From the NCBI GenBank assembly GCA_944323145.1, contig CALURJ010000002.1:62001-126000 (forward strand): DNA of 64,000 nucleotides. The letters are read 5' to 3'. The notes under the pieces are model-generated. The model ran no database searches and had not been told where the DNA came from. It saw only the letters and a list, made by a program, of their open reading frames with translations. A program made the translations under genes and the position numbers. The stretch is from Candidatus Gastranaerophilales bacterium. GTDB lineage: Bacteria; Cyanobacteriota; Vampirovibrionia; Gastranaerophilales; Gastranaerophilaceae. Every line of letters begins with the position of its first letter. The first letter of the stretch is position 1. This document shows, piece by piece, positions 54,524-62,831 of this stretch.

Positions 54524-54748
54524 ATGATAGGTTCAGAAAATTCAACACCGGCATGGTTAGAAAGTACAACAAATTCAGTCAAAACATACTTCAGAGGCGT
54601 AAGAACCGAATGGGGCAAAATCAGCTGGCCTGAAAAACGTCAGGTTGTTACGGAAACTGTTTTTGTTATTGTTATCGTATTTGTTTTCACTGTTGCAGTA
54701 TATTTGATGGATGTAATTTTTAAAGGTTTGCTAGGATTAATTAAATAG
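54524..54748 (+). CDS. secE: Preprotein translocase subunit SecE
   Basis: The 74-residue protein has the conserved amphipathic segment KTYFRGVRTEWGKISWPEKR and one membrane helix (VFVIVIVFVFTVAVYLMDVIF). It clamps SecY in the Sec translocon. nusG follows after 28 bases, as in most bacteria. Confidence 0.96.
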   Translation: MIGSENSTPAWLESTTNSVKTYFRGVRTEWGKISWPEKRQVVTETVFVIVIVFVFTVAVYLMDVIFKGLLGLIK

Positions 54749-54776
54749 TCCGGTTTACAAAACATAAAGGTGGCTT

Positions 54777-55415
54777 ATGACTAAAAAAGAAAAATCAATG
54801 GAAGAACAGCTTAATGAAGATAAAGCTCAGGAAGCTTTAGAAGCTAAAGCGCAAGAAGAAGCAGAAGCTGAAAAAAAAGAAGCTAAGAAAAATCAAAAAC
54901 GCTGGTACATTGTTCATACATATTCAGGGTATGAAAATAAAGTAAAGGTAAACCTTGAAAAACGTATCGAATATATGAACATGGGCGATAAAATATTCAG
55001 AATTGAAGTTCCTCAAAAGACTGTTACCCAGATGAAGGGCGGTAAAAAACAAGAACGTGAAGAAAAAATCTTCCCCGGATATGTTCTTGTTGAAATGATA
55101 ATGGACGAAGACAGCTGGTATGTTGTAAGACACACTTCAGGCGTTACCAAATTTGTTGGTTCTGCCAAAAAACCGATACCTGCTAGGGATAGCGAAATTA
55201 AGAAGATTATTAACCGTTCATCATCTACTCAACAAAAAATTGAACTTGATGTTAAAGCAGGCGACAAGGTCAGAATTACATCAGGACCATTCGCAGACTT
55301 TATCGCAGATATTATCGAAGTTTATCCTGATAAATCAAAACTTCGTGCAAATGTTTCAATCTTTGGACGTGAAACTCCGGTTGAACTTGAATACAAACAA
55401 ATTAACAAATTATAA
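54777..55415 (+). CDS. nusG: Transcription termination/antitermination factor NusG
   Basis: The 212-residue protein has a charged N-terminal extension (about residues 1-38, QEALEAKAQEEAEAEKKEAK). The NGN domain follows (KRWYIVHTYSGYENKVKVNL, KIFPGYVLVEMIM, VRHTSGVTKFVG), then the KOW domain (AGDKVRITSGPFADFIADI). The acidic/Ala-rich extension is longer than in typical NusG. It contacts RNA polymerase and Rho or ribosomal S10. Confidence 0.96.
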   Translation: MTKKEKSMEEQLNEDKAQEALEAKAQEEAEAEKKEAKKNQKRWYIVHTYSGYENKVKVNLEKRIEYMNMGDKIFRIEVPQKTVTQMKGGKKQEREEKIFPGYVLVEMIMDEDSWYVVRHTSGVTKFVGSAKKPIPARDSEIKKIINRSSSTQQKIELDVKAGDKVRITSGPFADFIADIIEVYPDKSKLRANVSIFGRETPVELEYKQINKL

Positions 55416-55436
55416 TAAATAAATAGTACAAAGAAT

Positions 55437-55490
55437 GTGGAAGGACCCTCCATATAGCAAATACGGAGACCGTTAGTACCACAAAAGGAG
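55437..55490 (+). promoter_or_regulatory. Structured leader of rplK, copy 1 of a repeated motif
   Basis: GTGGAAGGAC...GACCGTTAGTACCACAAAAGGAG lies directly before rplK (shown in parts). A closely similar block, TGGAAGGAC-(4)-GTCCGTTATTACCAC then AAAGGA, lies before rplA. Pairing TGG with CCA brackets each. Likely a ribosomal-protein (L1) or ribosome site. Confidence 0.55.
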
Positions 55491-55496
55491 AACAAA

Positions 55497-55925
55497 ATGG
55501 CAAAAAAAGTAGTAGGAAAAATCAAGCTTCAAATTGAAGCAGGTAAAGCAAATCCGTCACCGCCGGTAGGCCCGGCTTTAGGTCAGCACGGTGTAAATAT
55601 CATGGATTTCTGCAAGCAATTCAATGCTAAAACAGAATCTCAAGCTGGATATATTATTCCGGTTGTAATTGATGTTTACGAAGACAGAAGTTTTTCTTTC
55701 ATCGTAAAATCACCTCCGGCACCTGTTCTTATTAAGAAAGCATTAAACCTTCCTAAAGGTTCAGCTGTTCCTAATAAGGATAAAGTTGGTGAAATTACAC
55801 AAGCTCAGCTTGAAGAAATCGCTAAAATAAAAATGAATGACTTGAACGCAACATCTATGGAAGCAGCTGTGAACATGATTAAAGGTTCTTGCAGAGCTAT
55901 GGGTGTTACAGTAAAAGAAGGTTAG
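55497..55925 (+). CDS. rplK: 50S ribosomal protein L11
   Basis: The 142-residue protein has [51 protein letters not shown] and a C-terminal [11 protein letters not shown]. It binds the GTPase-centre RNA of 23S rRNA. It is flanked on both sides by the repeated leader motif. Confidence 0.98.
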   Translation: MAKKVVGKIKLQIEAGKANPSPPVGPALGQHGVNIMDFCKQFNAKTESQAGYIIPVVIDVYEDRSFSFIVKSPPAPVLIKKALNLPKGSAVPNKDKVGEITQAQLEEIAKIKMNDLNATSMEAAVNMIKGSCRAMGVTVKEG

Positions 55926-55926
55926 A

Positions 55927-55964
55927 TGGAAGGACGTAAGTCCGTTATTACCACGAAAGGAATT
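55927..55964 (+). promoter_or_regulatory. Structured leader of rplA, copy 2 of a repeated motif
   Basis: TGGAAGGAC-GTAA-GTCCGTTATTACCAC followed by AAAGGA. GGAC/GTCC forms the hairpin and TGG/CCA closes it. It fills the 46-base rplK-rplA gap. Confidence 0.55.
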
Positions 55965-55971
55965 AAAAATA

Positions 55972-56697
55972 ATGAGTAAATTAACTAAAAAACAGAAAAA
56001 AATGCAGGAAATGCTGGAAGGATTTGTTCAGCCGGCTTCTGCTGTTGATACAATTAAGAAATTAAAAGAAATTTCAAAAGAAGTTTCTAAATTCAACGAA
56101 ACAGTTGAATGCCACATGAGATTAGGTATTGATGTTCGTCAGGCTGATCAGCAAATCAGATCAACTGTTGTATTGCCCGCAGGTTTGGGTAAAACAGTTA
56201 AAGTTTGTGTAATTGCAAAAGGTGCTAAAGCTACAGAAGCTAAAGATGCCGGAGCTGATTATGCAGGCGCTGAAGAAATTATTGATAAAATTTCAGGCGG
56301 TTGGTTTGACTTTGATACATTGATTGCAACTCCTGATTGTATGGGTATGTTAGGTAAATTAGGACGTGTTTTAGGTCCTAAAGGTTTGATGCCTAACCCG
56401 AAAACAGGAACTGTTACAATGGATGTAGCTAAAGCTGTTAAGGATGCTAAAGCAGGTAAAGTGGAATACAGAGCTGACAAACAGGGGATGATTCACTGTC
56501 CTGTAGGTAAAATTGAATTCAGCGAAGAAGATTTATTGAAAAACTTTGCAACTTTAGCTGATGCAGTATTAAGATCAAAACCATCTTCTGCAAAAGGTAC
56601 ATTTGTAAAATCTGTTTACTTATCAACTACAATGGGCCCCGGTATCAAGTTAGATCCGAAAAACATTGCTGCAGAAGTTAAGGAATTAATTTCTTAA
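55972..56697 (+). CDS. rplA: 50S ribosomal protein L1
   Basis: The 241-residue protein has a short N-terminal extension, then [55 protein letters not shown]-like [15 protein letters not shown] and [17 protein letters not shown], ending [21 protein letters not shown]1 forms the ribosomal L1 stalk and commonly represses its own operon. The expected next genes rplJ-rplL are 10 kb away in this window. Confidence 0.98.
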   Translation: MSKLTKKQKKMQEMLEGFVQPASAVDTIKKLKEISKEVSKFNETVECHMRLGIDVRQADQQIRSTVVLPAGLGKTVKVCVIAKGAKATEAKDAGADYAGAEEIIDKISGGWFDFDTLIATPDCMGMLGKLGRVLGPKGLMPNPKTGTVTMDVAKAVKDAKAGKVEYRADKQGMIHCPVGKIEFSEEDLLKNFATLADAVLRSKPSSAKGTFVKSVYLSTTMGPGIKLDPKNIAAEVKELIS

Positions 56698-56728
56698 TAT
56701 TCAAAGTTAATAAATTTAAACAATTTAA

Positions 56729-56758
56729 AAAGAGCATCTTCAATAGATGCTCTTTTCT
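56729..56758 (+). terminator. Intrinsic terminator after rplA
   Basis: AGAGCATCT-TCAAT-AGATGCTCT with T-rich tail. Confidence 0.88.
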
Positions 56759-56811
56759 TCTAATATTATTTAAAGCTTGTATTTCAGTTATATTTTACTT
56801 ATAATTTAGTT

Positions 56812-57633
56812 ATGGAAATTAAAAAAATTAAACTGAGAGACTTTGAAATAGGTGGGGATAAACTTACAATTCTTGCAGGCCCCTGCGCTGCCGAAAGTCA
56901 AGAAATTCTTGATGTTACGGCTAAAAGATTAAAAGAAATCACTGATAAATTGGGTATAAATTATGTGTTTAAATCCTCTTTTGACAAGGCTAACAGATCG
57001 TCAATAAATTCCTATCGCGGTCCGGGGCTTGAAAAGGGGCTTGAAATGCTTAAATCCGTTAAGGAAAAATTTGATGTTCCGATAGTAACGGATATTCATA
57101 CACCTGATCAGGCTGAACCTGTAAGTAAGGTTGCGGATATATTACAAATTCCCGCATTTTTATGCAGGCAGACTGATTTGCTTGTCGCAGCTGCTAAAAC
57201 GGGTAAAATAGTTAATATTAAAAAAGGACAATTTCTTGCACCCGAGCAGATGGGAACACTTGTTAAAAAAGTTGAGGACAGCGGCAATGATAAAATTTTG
57301 TTGACGGATAGAGGATGTTCATTCGGGTATAACAATTTAGTTGTAGATTTTAGGGCAATTCCTATAATGCAGACATTTGGATATCCTGTTGTTTTTGATG
57401 CAACGCACAGTGTGCAGCTTCCCGGAGCGCAGGGAGCATGCTCAGGCGGTGACAGAAGATTTGTTCCGACTCTTGCTAAAGCGGCAGTAGCTGCGGGTGC
57501 TAATGTTTTATTCTTTGAGGTTCATCCGGATCCTGATAAGGCAAAATGCGACGGCCCTAATATGGTTGCACTTGATAATGCGGAAGAACTTTTTAATATT
57601 TGTAATGAAATTTTTAAATTGGTGCGTAAATGA
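56812..57633 (+). CDS. kdsA: 3-deoxy-8-phosphooctulonate synthase
   Basis: KdsA condenses arabinose 5-phosphate with phosphoenolpyruvate to give Kdo 8-phosphate for lipopolysaccharide, indicating an outer membrane. The 273-residue TIM barrel has LAGPCAAESQEI, FKSSFDKANRSSINSYRGPG, VTDIHTPDQA, IPAFLCRQTDLLVAAAKTG and DATHSVQLPGAQG. The promoter TTGTAT-17-TATAAT (ending 56805) leaves six bases before the ATG, so the mRNA is probably leaderless. The stop overlaps the next gene (ATGA). Confidence 0.97.
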   Translation: MEIKKIKLRDFEIGGDKLTILAGPCAAESQEILDVTAKRLKEITDKLGINYVFKSSFDKANRSSINSYRGPGLEKGLEMLKSVKEKFDVPIVTDIHTPDQAEPVSKVADILQIPAFLCRQTDLLVAAAKTGKIVNIKKGQFLAPEQMGTLVKKVEDSGNDKILLTDRGCSFGYNNLVVDFRAIPIMQTFGYPVVFDATHSVQLPGAQGACSGGDRRFVPTLAKAAVAAGANVLFFEVHPDPDKAKCDGPNMVALDNAEELFNICNEIFKLVRK

Positions 57634-58247
57634 TTATAAAACAGTTTATTGCAGGACCTTTAGAAAATAATATATATCTGCTTGTAGATGATGATACAAA
57701 GCAGGCTGTTTTAATTGATGCAACAGCGCTGACTTCAGATATTACGGATACAGTAAAGAATCTTGGCGCAGATGTTAAATATATTCTGCTTACTCACGGG
57801 CATTTTGACCATATTATGGGGTTAAATGACTTAAAAAATGCATTAGGGGCTCAAGCGGTAATTAATAAAAATGACCTGGTTTTGTCTGATAAAATTAATG
57901 AGTTTACAAGAATGTTTAATATACCTGAATCTACCCCGCCTGTTTATGAAAGATATGTTGATGACGGTGATATAGTTACTGTCGGCAATATGAATATAAA
58001 AGTTATTACAACTCCAGGGCATACAGAAGGCGGTGTGTGCTACCTTGTTGACGATAATTTGTTTTCGGGAGATACTTTATTTAGAGATAGTGTCGGAAGA
58101 ACTGATCTGTGGGGCGGAAATTTTGAAAAATTATCTGACAGTATAAAAAATAAACTGTTCAAGCTCGATGATAATATAAAAGTATTTCCCGGACACGGCC
58201 CGATGACTACAATCGGTTACGAAAAAAAATATAATGAAATAATATAA
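57630..58247 (+). CDS. Metallo-beta-lactamase-fold hydrolase (glyoxalase II-like)
   Basis: The 205-residue protein has ILLTHGHFDHIMG (metal motif HxHxDH, residues about 55-60), then TTPGHTEGGVCYLV, FSGDTLFRDSVGRTDL and a terminal FPGHGPMT. These residues bind two metals. The family hydrolyses thioesters or related substrates; the natural one is unknown. It is translationally coupled to kdsA. Confidence 0.92.
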   Translation: MIIKQFIAGPLENNIYLLVDDDTKQAVLIDATALTSDITDTVKNLGADVKYILLTHGHFDHIMGLNDLKNALGAQAVINKNDLVLSDKINEFTRMFNIPESTPPVYERYVDDGDIVTVGNMNIKVITTPGHTEGGVCYLVDDNLFSGDTLFRDSVGRTDLWGGNFEKLSDSIKNKLFKLDDNIKVFPGHGPMTTIGYEKKYNEII

Positions 58248-58285
58248 GAAGAATTGAAAAATTTTTTTGATATAGAGGTTAAAAA

Positions 58286-59320
58286 ATGAAGGAACAACTG
58301 GAAAAAATATATAAATGTGCAACTGATGATTTGTCAAATGCAGCTTCAATTTCTGATATTGATGAAATAAGAGCAAAATATTTAAGCCGTAAGGGTGAGT
58401 TTAACGAAATTAAGAAAAATCTTAAAAATTTATCTGATGAAGATAAAAGGGTTATTGGTTCGCTTGCTAATGAAATTACCCAGAAGCTTGAAAATGCTTT
58501 AAAGGAAAAGCATGCTGAATTTTACAGAAAAGAACTTAATGCGAAACTTTTAACTGAAAGAATTGATATTACTCTTCCGGGAAAATATACTCCTACGGGT
58601 AAAATTCATCCTTTAACATCAACAACAAATGAAATTGTTTCAATATTTCAAAGTTTAGGTTTTTCGGTTGTTCCTCAGGAACAATCTCCCGAAGTTGAAA
58701 CAGAGTATTATAATTTTGATGCTTTAAATGTCCCCAAAGACCATCCTGCGCGTGATGTTCAGGATACTTTCTACACTGAAATTGCTAAAAATGTTGTATT
58801 AAGAAGCCAGACTTCCGGTGCACAAATTCATGCTATGGAAGGCAAAAATCCCCCTATAAGAGTTGTATCTCCGGGCAGGGTTTACAGAAATGAAAACATA
58901 AATGCGCGTAAGAATAATTTATTCCACCAGATTGAAGGTCTTTATGTTGATAAAGATATTACTTTTGGAGATTTGAAAGGTGTTTTGAACGAATTTATCA
59001 GAATATATTTTGGAGCAAGCCGTCCTACACGTTTCAGGAGCAGTTTCTTCCCGTTCACGGAACCGTCTGCTGAGGTTGATGTTCAATGTATTATGTGTGA
59101 AGGGAAAGGCTGCAGAACATGTTCCGGAACCGGTTGGCTTGAAATTCTCGGATGCGGAATGGTTGATCCGAATGTCTTAAAGGGCGTTGGAATTGATCCT
59201 GATGTATATTCGGGATTTGCCTTTGGCATGGGAGTTGAAAGACTTGCAATGCTGAAATACGCTGTTGATGATATAAGACTTTTCTTCAACAATGACGAAA
59301 GATTTTTGAAACAGTTTTAA
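58286..59320 (+). CDS. pheS: Phenylalanyl-tRNA synthetase alpha subunit
   Basis: The 344-residue catalytic subunit has an N-terminal coiled coil and LPGKYTPTGKIHPLTSTTNE. It continues with FDALNVPKDHPARDVQDTFY (motif 2 region), RVVSPGRVYRNENINARKNN, FHQIEGLYVDK, SFFPFTEPSAEVDV and the motif 3 FGMGVERLAMLKY. A CxxC-rich segment (CIMCEGKGCRTC) is typical of some PheS. The beta subunit gene pheT is not downstream; a terminator is. Confidence 0.97.
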   Translation: MKEQLEKIYKCATDDLSNAASISDIDEIRAKYLSRKGEFNEIKKNLKNLSDEDKRVIGSLANEITQKLENALKEKHAEFYRKELNAKLLTERIDITLPGKYTPTGKIHPLTSTTNEIVSIFQSLGFSVVPQEQSPEVETEYYNFDALNVPKDHPARDVQDTFYTEIAKNVVLRSQTSGAQIHAMEGKNPPIRVVSPGRVYRNENINARKNNLFHQIEGLYVDKDITFGDLKGVLNEFIRIYFGASRPTRFRSSFFPFTEPSAEVDVQCIMCEGKGCRTCSGTGWLEILGCGMVDPNVLKGVGIDPDVYSGFAFGMGVERLAMLKYAVDDIRLFFNNDERFLKQF

Positions 59321-59337
59321 AATTAATATCAAGTACA

Positions 59338-59381
59338 ATAAAAAACAGACTGCATTATAAACTGCAGGCTGTTTTTTATTA
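59338..59381 (+). terminator. pheS terminator
   Basis: AAACAGACTGCA...TGCAGGCTGTTTTTT stem with T-run, 20 bases after pheS. It also faces the end of the convergent SIS gene. Confidence 0.85.
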
Positions 59382-59403
59382 TATATTCTGTTTCATTTCC
59401 CTT

Positions 59404-60462
59404 TTATTTTACAACTTTGTCTAATCCGTGCGGTTTATCAACATTACGTCCAAGAGAAAGCGCAATTTCTAAGGCCAGAAGCTGGCTGATTACTACTATG
59501 CAGAAGGACTTTACAATCTCGCTTTCGCAGTTTATATCTATATGGAATTTTGTTTTTATTTTTTCGTTTGTACAGCCGATTACGAATAACGGAGGGTTGT
59601 AATCTTCTTCTATTTTATTTAAATTCTTTATTGCAGTGTATGACAGTTCATTTATTGATACGTGAATCATAGCAGGTTTGTTGTTCAAAATTGCAACATG
59701 GCCGTGCATAAATTCACCCAGAATATTTGAATAAACATTGATATATGATGTTTCCTTAATTTTTAGCGAGGCTTCTTTTGCAATTGCATAAGATATGCCG
59801 TCTGCAGTGATTACTATATTTTTGAATTTACTAAGCTGTTTTGCCATTTCTTTTATCTGCGGATGAAGCAGATATGTTTTCTCAATAAATGAGGGCAGAG
59901 TTTTTAATTCATTAATATAGTTTGAAATATCAATACCTTTATGCGCGGCATATTTAAGAACAAGCAGCGTGCAGCAAAGCATCTGGGCTGTCAGAGATTT
60001 GGTTGCTGCAATACTTTTTTCTTCCCCTGCATGGCAGTCTATTTTGAAATCTGCAGCTTCCCAAATGGTTGAACCTTTTTTGTTAGTAATTGCAAGTGTT
60101 CTCATATTGAGTTCTTTTGCTTTTTTTAAGGCCGAATTCGTATCAGAGGTTTCTCCTGACTGTGTTATAAAGACATACAAAATATCGTTGTCATGCGGTA
60201 CAGTTGATTTCAGTAAAAATTCGCTTGAATATATTGCACGTGCTTCAATACCTGCAATATTACCGAACAGGTCTGCCGTATATCTTGCACAATGATATGA
60301 AGAACCGCTAGCAACAAGTACAATCTTAGCAATATCTGTCGGAATATCAAAAAGTATATAGTTGTTATCATTTACATGTGTGCGAAACAGGTTTTTGAGC
60401 ACTTCAGCCTGCTCAAAAATTTCTGTTTCCATACATGTCGGTTTATTATTTTGTAAAAACAT
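59404..60462 (-). CDS. SIS-domain sugar-phosphate isomerase/deaminase (GlmS isomerase-domain-like)
   Basis: The 352-residue protein has two SIS domains like the isomerase half of glucosamine-6-phosphate synthase, without the glutaminase domain. Visible parts are ILVASGSSYHCARYTADLFG-like IVLVASGSSYHCARY, FITQSGETSDTNSALKKAKE and EKSIAATKSLTAQ. It also has KETSYINVYSNILGEFMHGHVAIL and the C-terminal NVDKPHGLDKVVK, which is close to the P-R-x-L-x-K-x-V end of AgaS/FrlB-type deaminases. The substrate is probably an amino-sugar or fructosamine phosphate. It follows gatB by 5 bases. Confidence 0.82.
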   Translation of the reverse strand: MFLQNNKPTCMETEIFEQAEVLKNLFRTHVNDNNYILFDIPTDIAKIVLVASGSSYHCARYTADLFGNIAGIEARAIYSSEFLLKSTVPHDNDILYVFITQSGETSDTNSALKKAKELNMRTLAITNKKGSTIWEAADFKIDCHAGEEKSIAATKSLTAQMLCCTLLVLKYAAHKGIDISNYINELKTLPSFIEKTYLLHPQIKEMAKQLSKFKNIVITADGISYAIAKEASLKIKETSYINVYSNILGEFMHGHVAILNNKPAMIHVSINELSYTAIKNLNKIEEDYNPPLFVIGCTNEKIKTKFHIDINCESEIVKSFCIVVISQLLALEIALSLGRNVDKPHGLDKVVK

Positions 60463-60467
60463 AATAT

Positions 60468-61910
60468 TTAACCTAATATTTCTTTTAATATTTCGTTAAC
60501 GGCTTTCGGATTTGCTCTGCCTTTTGTTTCTTTCATAACCTGTCCTACAAAGAAACCGAGAAGCTGAACTTTTCCGTTTTTGTAAGCTGTAACCTGATCA
60601 GGATTTGCGTCACATACTTTTTGCGCAATTTCTTTAATGGCGCCGGTATCAGAAATCTGGCTTAAGCCTCTTTTTTCAACGATTTCTGAAGCTTTTGAAC
60701 CATCTTTCATCATATCAACTATGATTTGTTTGCCTATGTTATTTGAAATTGTATTTTTCTCAATAAGAGAAATTAATTCAACAAGGTTTTCCGGTGTTAA
60801 TTTAGTTTCATTAATTTCAAGTTTTGTTTCTTTCAAGTAAGCTGCAATTTCACCCATAATAAAGTTTACTGCAATTTTAGGAGATGCACCGAGTTTTAAA
60901 ACTTCATCAAAGAAAAGAGCAAGTCCCATCTGTTCAACAATAACAGATGCATCGTATTCACTCAAACCAAGGCTCATGTAGCGTTCGCGTTTTGCCTGAG
61001 GCAGTTCGGGCATTTTAGCTCTTATTTCTTCAACCCATTCTCTTGAAATTTTTAGAGGCATTAAATCCGGTTCCGGGAAGTATCTGTAATCATGTGCATC
61101 TTCTTTCCCTCTCATAGATTTGGTTTCTTTTGCATTATCGTCCCACAATCTTGTTTCTTGAACAACTTTTCCGCCTTCTTCAACAATTTCGATTTGTCTG
61201 TCAATTTCGTATTCGATAGCTCTTTGAAGGGCTGAAAAACTGTTTACATTTTTGATTTCAGCGCGGGTTCCGAACTCTTTTGAACCTTTAGGCATAATAG
61301 ATATATTTGCATCACATCTCATTGAGCCTTCTTCAAGGTTGCCGTCGCAAACTCCTATGTAACGGACAATATTTCTCAATTCTTCCATATAATTTCTGGC
61401 CTCTTCTGAGCTTCTCATATCAGGTTCTGAAACTATTTCAAGAAGCGGTGTGCCTGCTCTGTTTAAGTCTACAAGAGAATAAGAAGAACCTGCAAGGCCG
61501 TCTGCGCCTGCGTGAACAAGTTTCCCTGCATCTTCTTCCAAATGTGCACGAGTGATACCTATTCTTTTGCCTTTTACATTCAGATATCCGTTAACACAAA
61601 TCGGTTCATCATATTGAGAAATTTGATATCCTTTTGGAAGATCAGGATAAAAATACTGTTTTCTGTCGAATTTGCATCTTTCCGGTATTTCGCAATTCAA
61701 TGCAAGTCCTGTTAAAATCCCCATATTAACTGCTTCTTTATTTAAAACAGGCAAAACTCCCGGCATCCCCAAAGTAATCGGGCTTGTTTCCGAATTAGGC
61801 TCTTTCCCGAATTCACAGCCGTCGGGTGCAAATATTTTTGATTTGGTTTTTAACTGTGCATGAACTTCCAAACCTATAACAACTTCGTATTTATCTCTTA
61901 AATCTTCCAT
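60468..61910 (-). CDS. gatB: Asp/Glu-tRNA amidotransferase subunit B
   Basis: GatB activates the mischarged Glu-tRNA(Gln) or Asp-tRNA(Asn) for amidation. The 480-residue protein has YEVVIGLEVHAQLKTKSKIF, TLGMPGVLPVLN, FDRKQYFYPDLPKGYQISQYD, HLEEDAGKLVH, VDLNRAGTPLLEIVSEPD and the C-terminal YqeY-like tail. Presence implies that Gln-tRNA and/or Asn-tRNA are made indirectly. gatA and gatC are not in the window. Confidence 0.97.
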   Translation of the reverse strand: MEDLRDKYEVVIGLEVHAQLKTKSKIFAPDGCEFGKEPNSETSPITLGMPGVLPVLNKEAVNMGILTGLALNCEIPERCKFDRKQYFYPDLPKGYQISQYDEPICVNGYLNVKGKRIGITRAHLEEDAGKLVHAGADGLAGSSYSLVDLNRAGTPLLEIVSEPDMRSSEEARNYMEELRNIVRYIGVCDGNLEEGSMRCDANISIMPKGSKEFGTRAEIKNVNSFSALQRAIEYEIDRQIEIVEEGGKVVQETRLWDDNAKETKSMRGKEDAHDYRYFPEPDLMPLKISREWVEEIRAKMPELPQAKRERYMSLGLSEYDASVIVEQMGLALFFDEVLKLGASPKIAVNFIMGEIAAYLKETKLEINETKLTPENLVELISLIEKNTISNNIGKQIIVDMMKDGSKASEIVEKRGLSQISDTGAIKEIAQKVCDANPDQVTAYKNGKVQLLGFFVGQVMKETKGRANPKAVNEILKEILG

Positions 61911-62027
61911 TTTATCTCCTTGTAGTACTTTTTAATGCTGTAAAGATATTTATTAAAGCATTAGTCCCTGATTTTCCGGTCCCATTTTATTTTACCATAA
62001 ATAAAGATTTGTAGTAAAGAGATAAAA

Positions 62028-62795
62028 TTAATAAGTCATTTTCCAACCATCTTCCATAATTCTTGCCGCACAACCGTAGCCGCTGACGTTTTCGGGTGCT
62101 TTATTTAAAATTCCTTCCCCTGCACATAATTCTTCATTTGTCCGCCAATAACTGTTCCCTGAAGCTGCACCGGTCATAACTTCTGAATAATCAACCCCAT
62201 ACATTGGATATAAGTGACCGTTCTGTGCGACTATAAATTTAAATAAGTCTCTTCCGTATTGATTTGGGCGTCTTATGCTGTTTACATCTATTGTAACTTC
62301 CGCGCATATGCTTTGAATTACGTTTAAATCAGGAAACGGCACTGTTTCACAATTTTTCGGGATAACAAGATACATTACTCCGTCCAGAGTCATAAATTTA
62401 TAGCCTTCTGTAGAACGCCAATCAAGAGCTTCTGTTAATTGAGTATTTTTAGGTTTTAAAGGCCCTGATTTCAGATCTGGTTCCAGTGCGGTTCCGTTTT
62501 CTGCAGATTTAAGAATTTGAACAGATTTTTTTATTTCTTCGTCAAATTTCTTATTCCATGCGGCATCAGCAGATGTTCCGTCAAATACTCCTGTGCATAC
62601 CATATCAGTGCATTCATGTCGAAACATAATATATTGCATAGCTTGTTCAAATGAGCTTAATGATTTTAGGAGCTGACTGACATACTCTTTTTCGTGATAA
62701 TGTGCAACAATTCCAGGCATAGTAAAAGCTGCAACGACTCCTATTACCCCTATAGTTATCATCACTTCCGAAAAATTAAAGGCATTTTTTCGCAA
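62028..62795 (-). CDS. Prepilin-like secreted protein (type IV pilin/pseudopilin family)
   Basis: The 255-residue protein begins MRKNAFNFSEVMITIGVIGV, a type III prepilin signal with its cleavage-site phenylalanine region and the conserved glutamate at +5, followed by the hydrophobic stalk helix. The rest is Cys-containing and ends SGYGCAARIMEDGWKMTY. Unlike the three at the start of the window it has an intact start, with no poly-G tract or repeat leader, and a plausible (weak) ribosome site. It lies between gatB and folP. Confidence 0.85.
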   Translation of the reverse strand: MRKNAFNFSEVMITIGVIGVVAAFTMPGIVAHYHEKEYVSQLLKSLSSFEQAMQYIMFRHECTDMVCTGVFDGTSADAAWNKKFDEEIKKSVQILKSAENGTALEPDLKSGPLKPKNTQLTEALDWRSTEGYKFMTLDGVMYLVIPKNCETVPFPDLNVIQSICAEVTIDVNSIRRPNQYGRDLFKFIVAQNGHLYPMYGVDYSEVMTGAASGNSYWRTNEELCAGEGILNKAPENVSGYGCAARIMEDGWKMTY

Positions 62796-62831
62796 AACAG
62801 ACTCCTAATTGTAATATATATTTATTATAAC

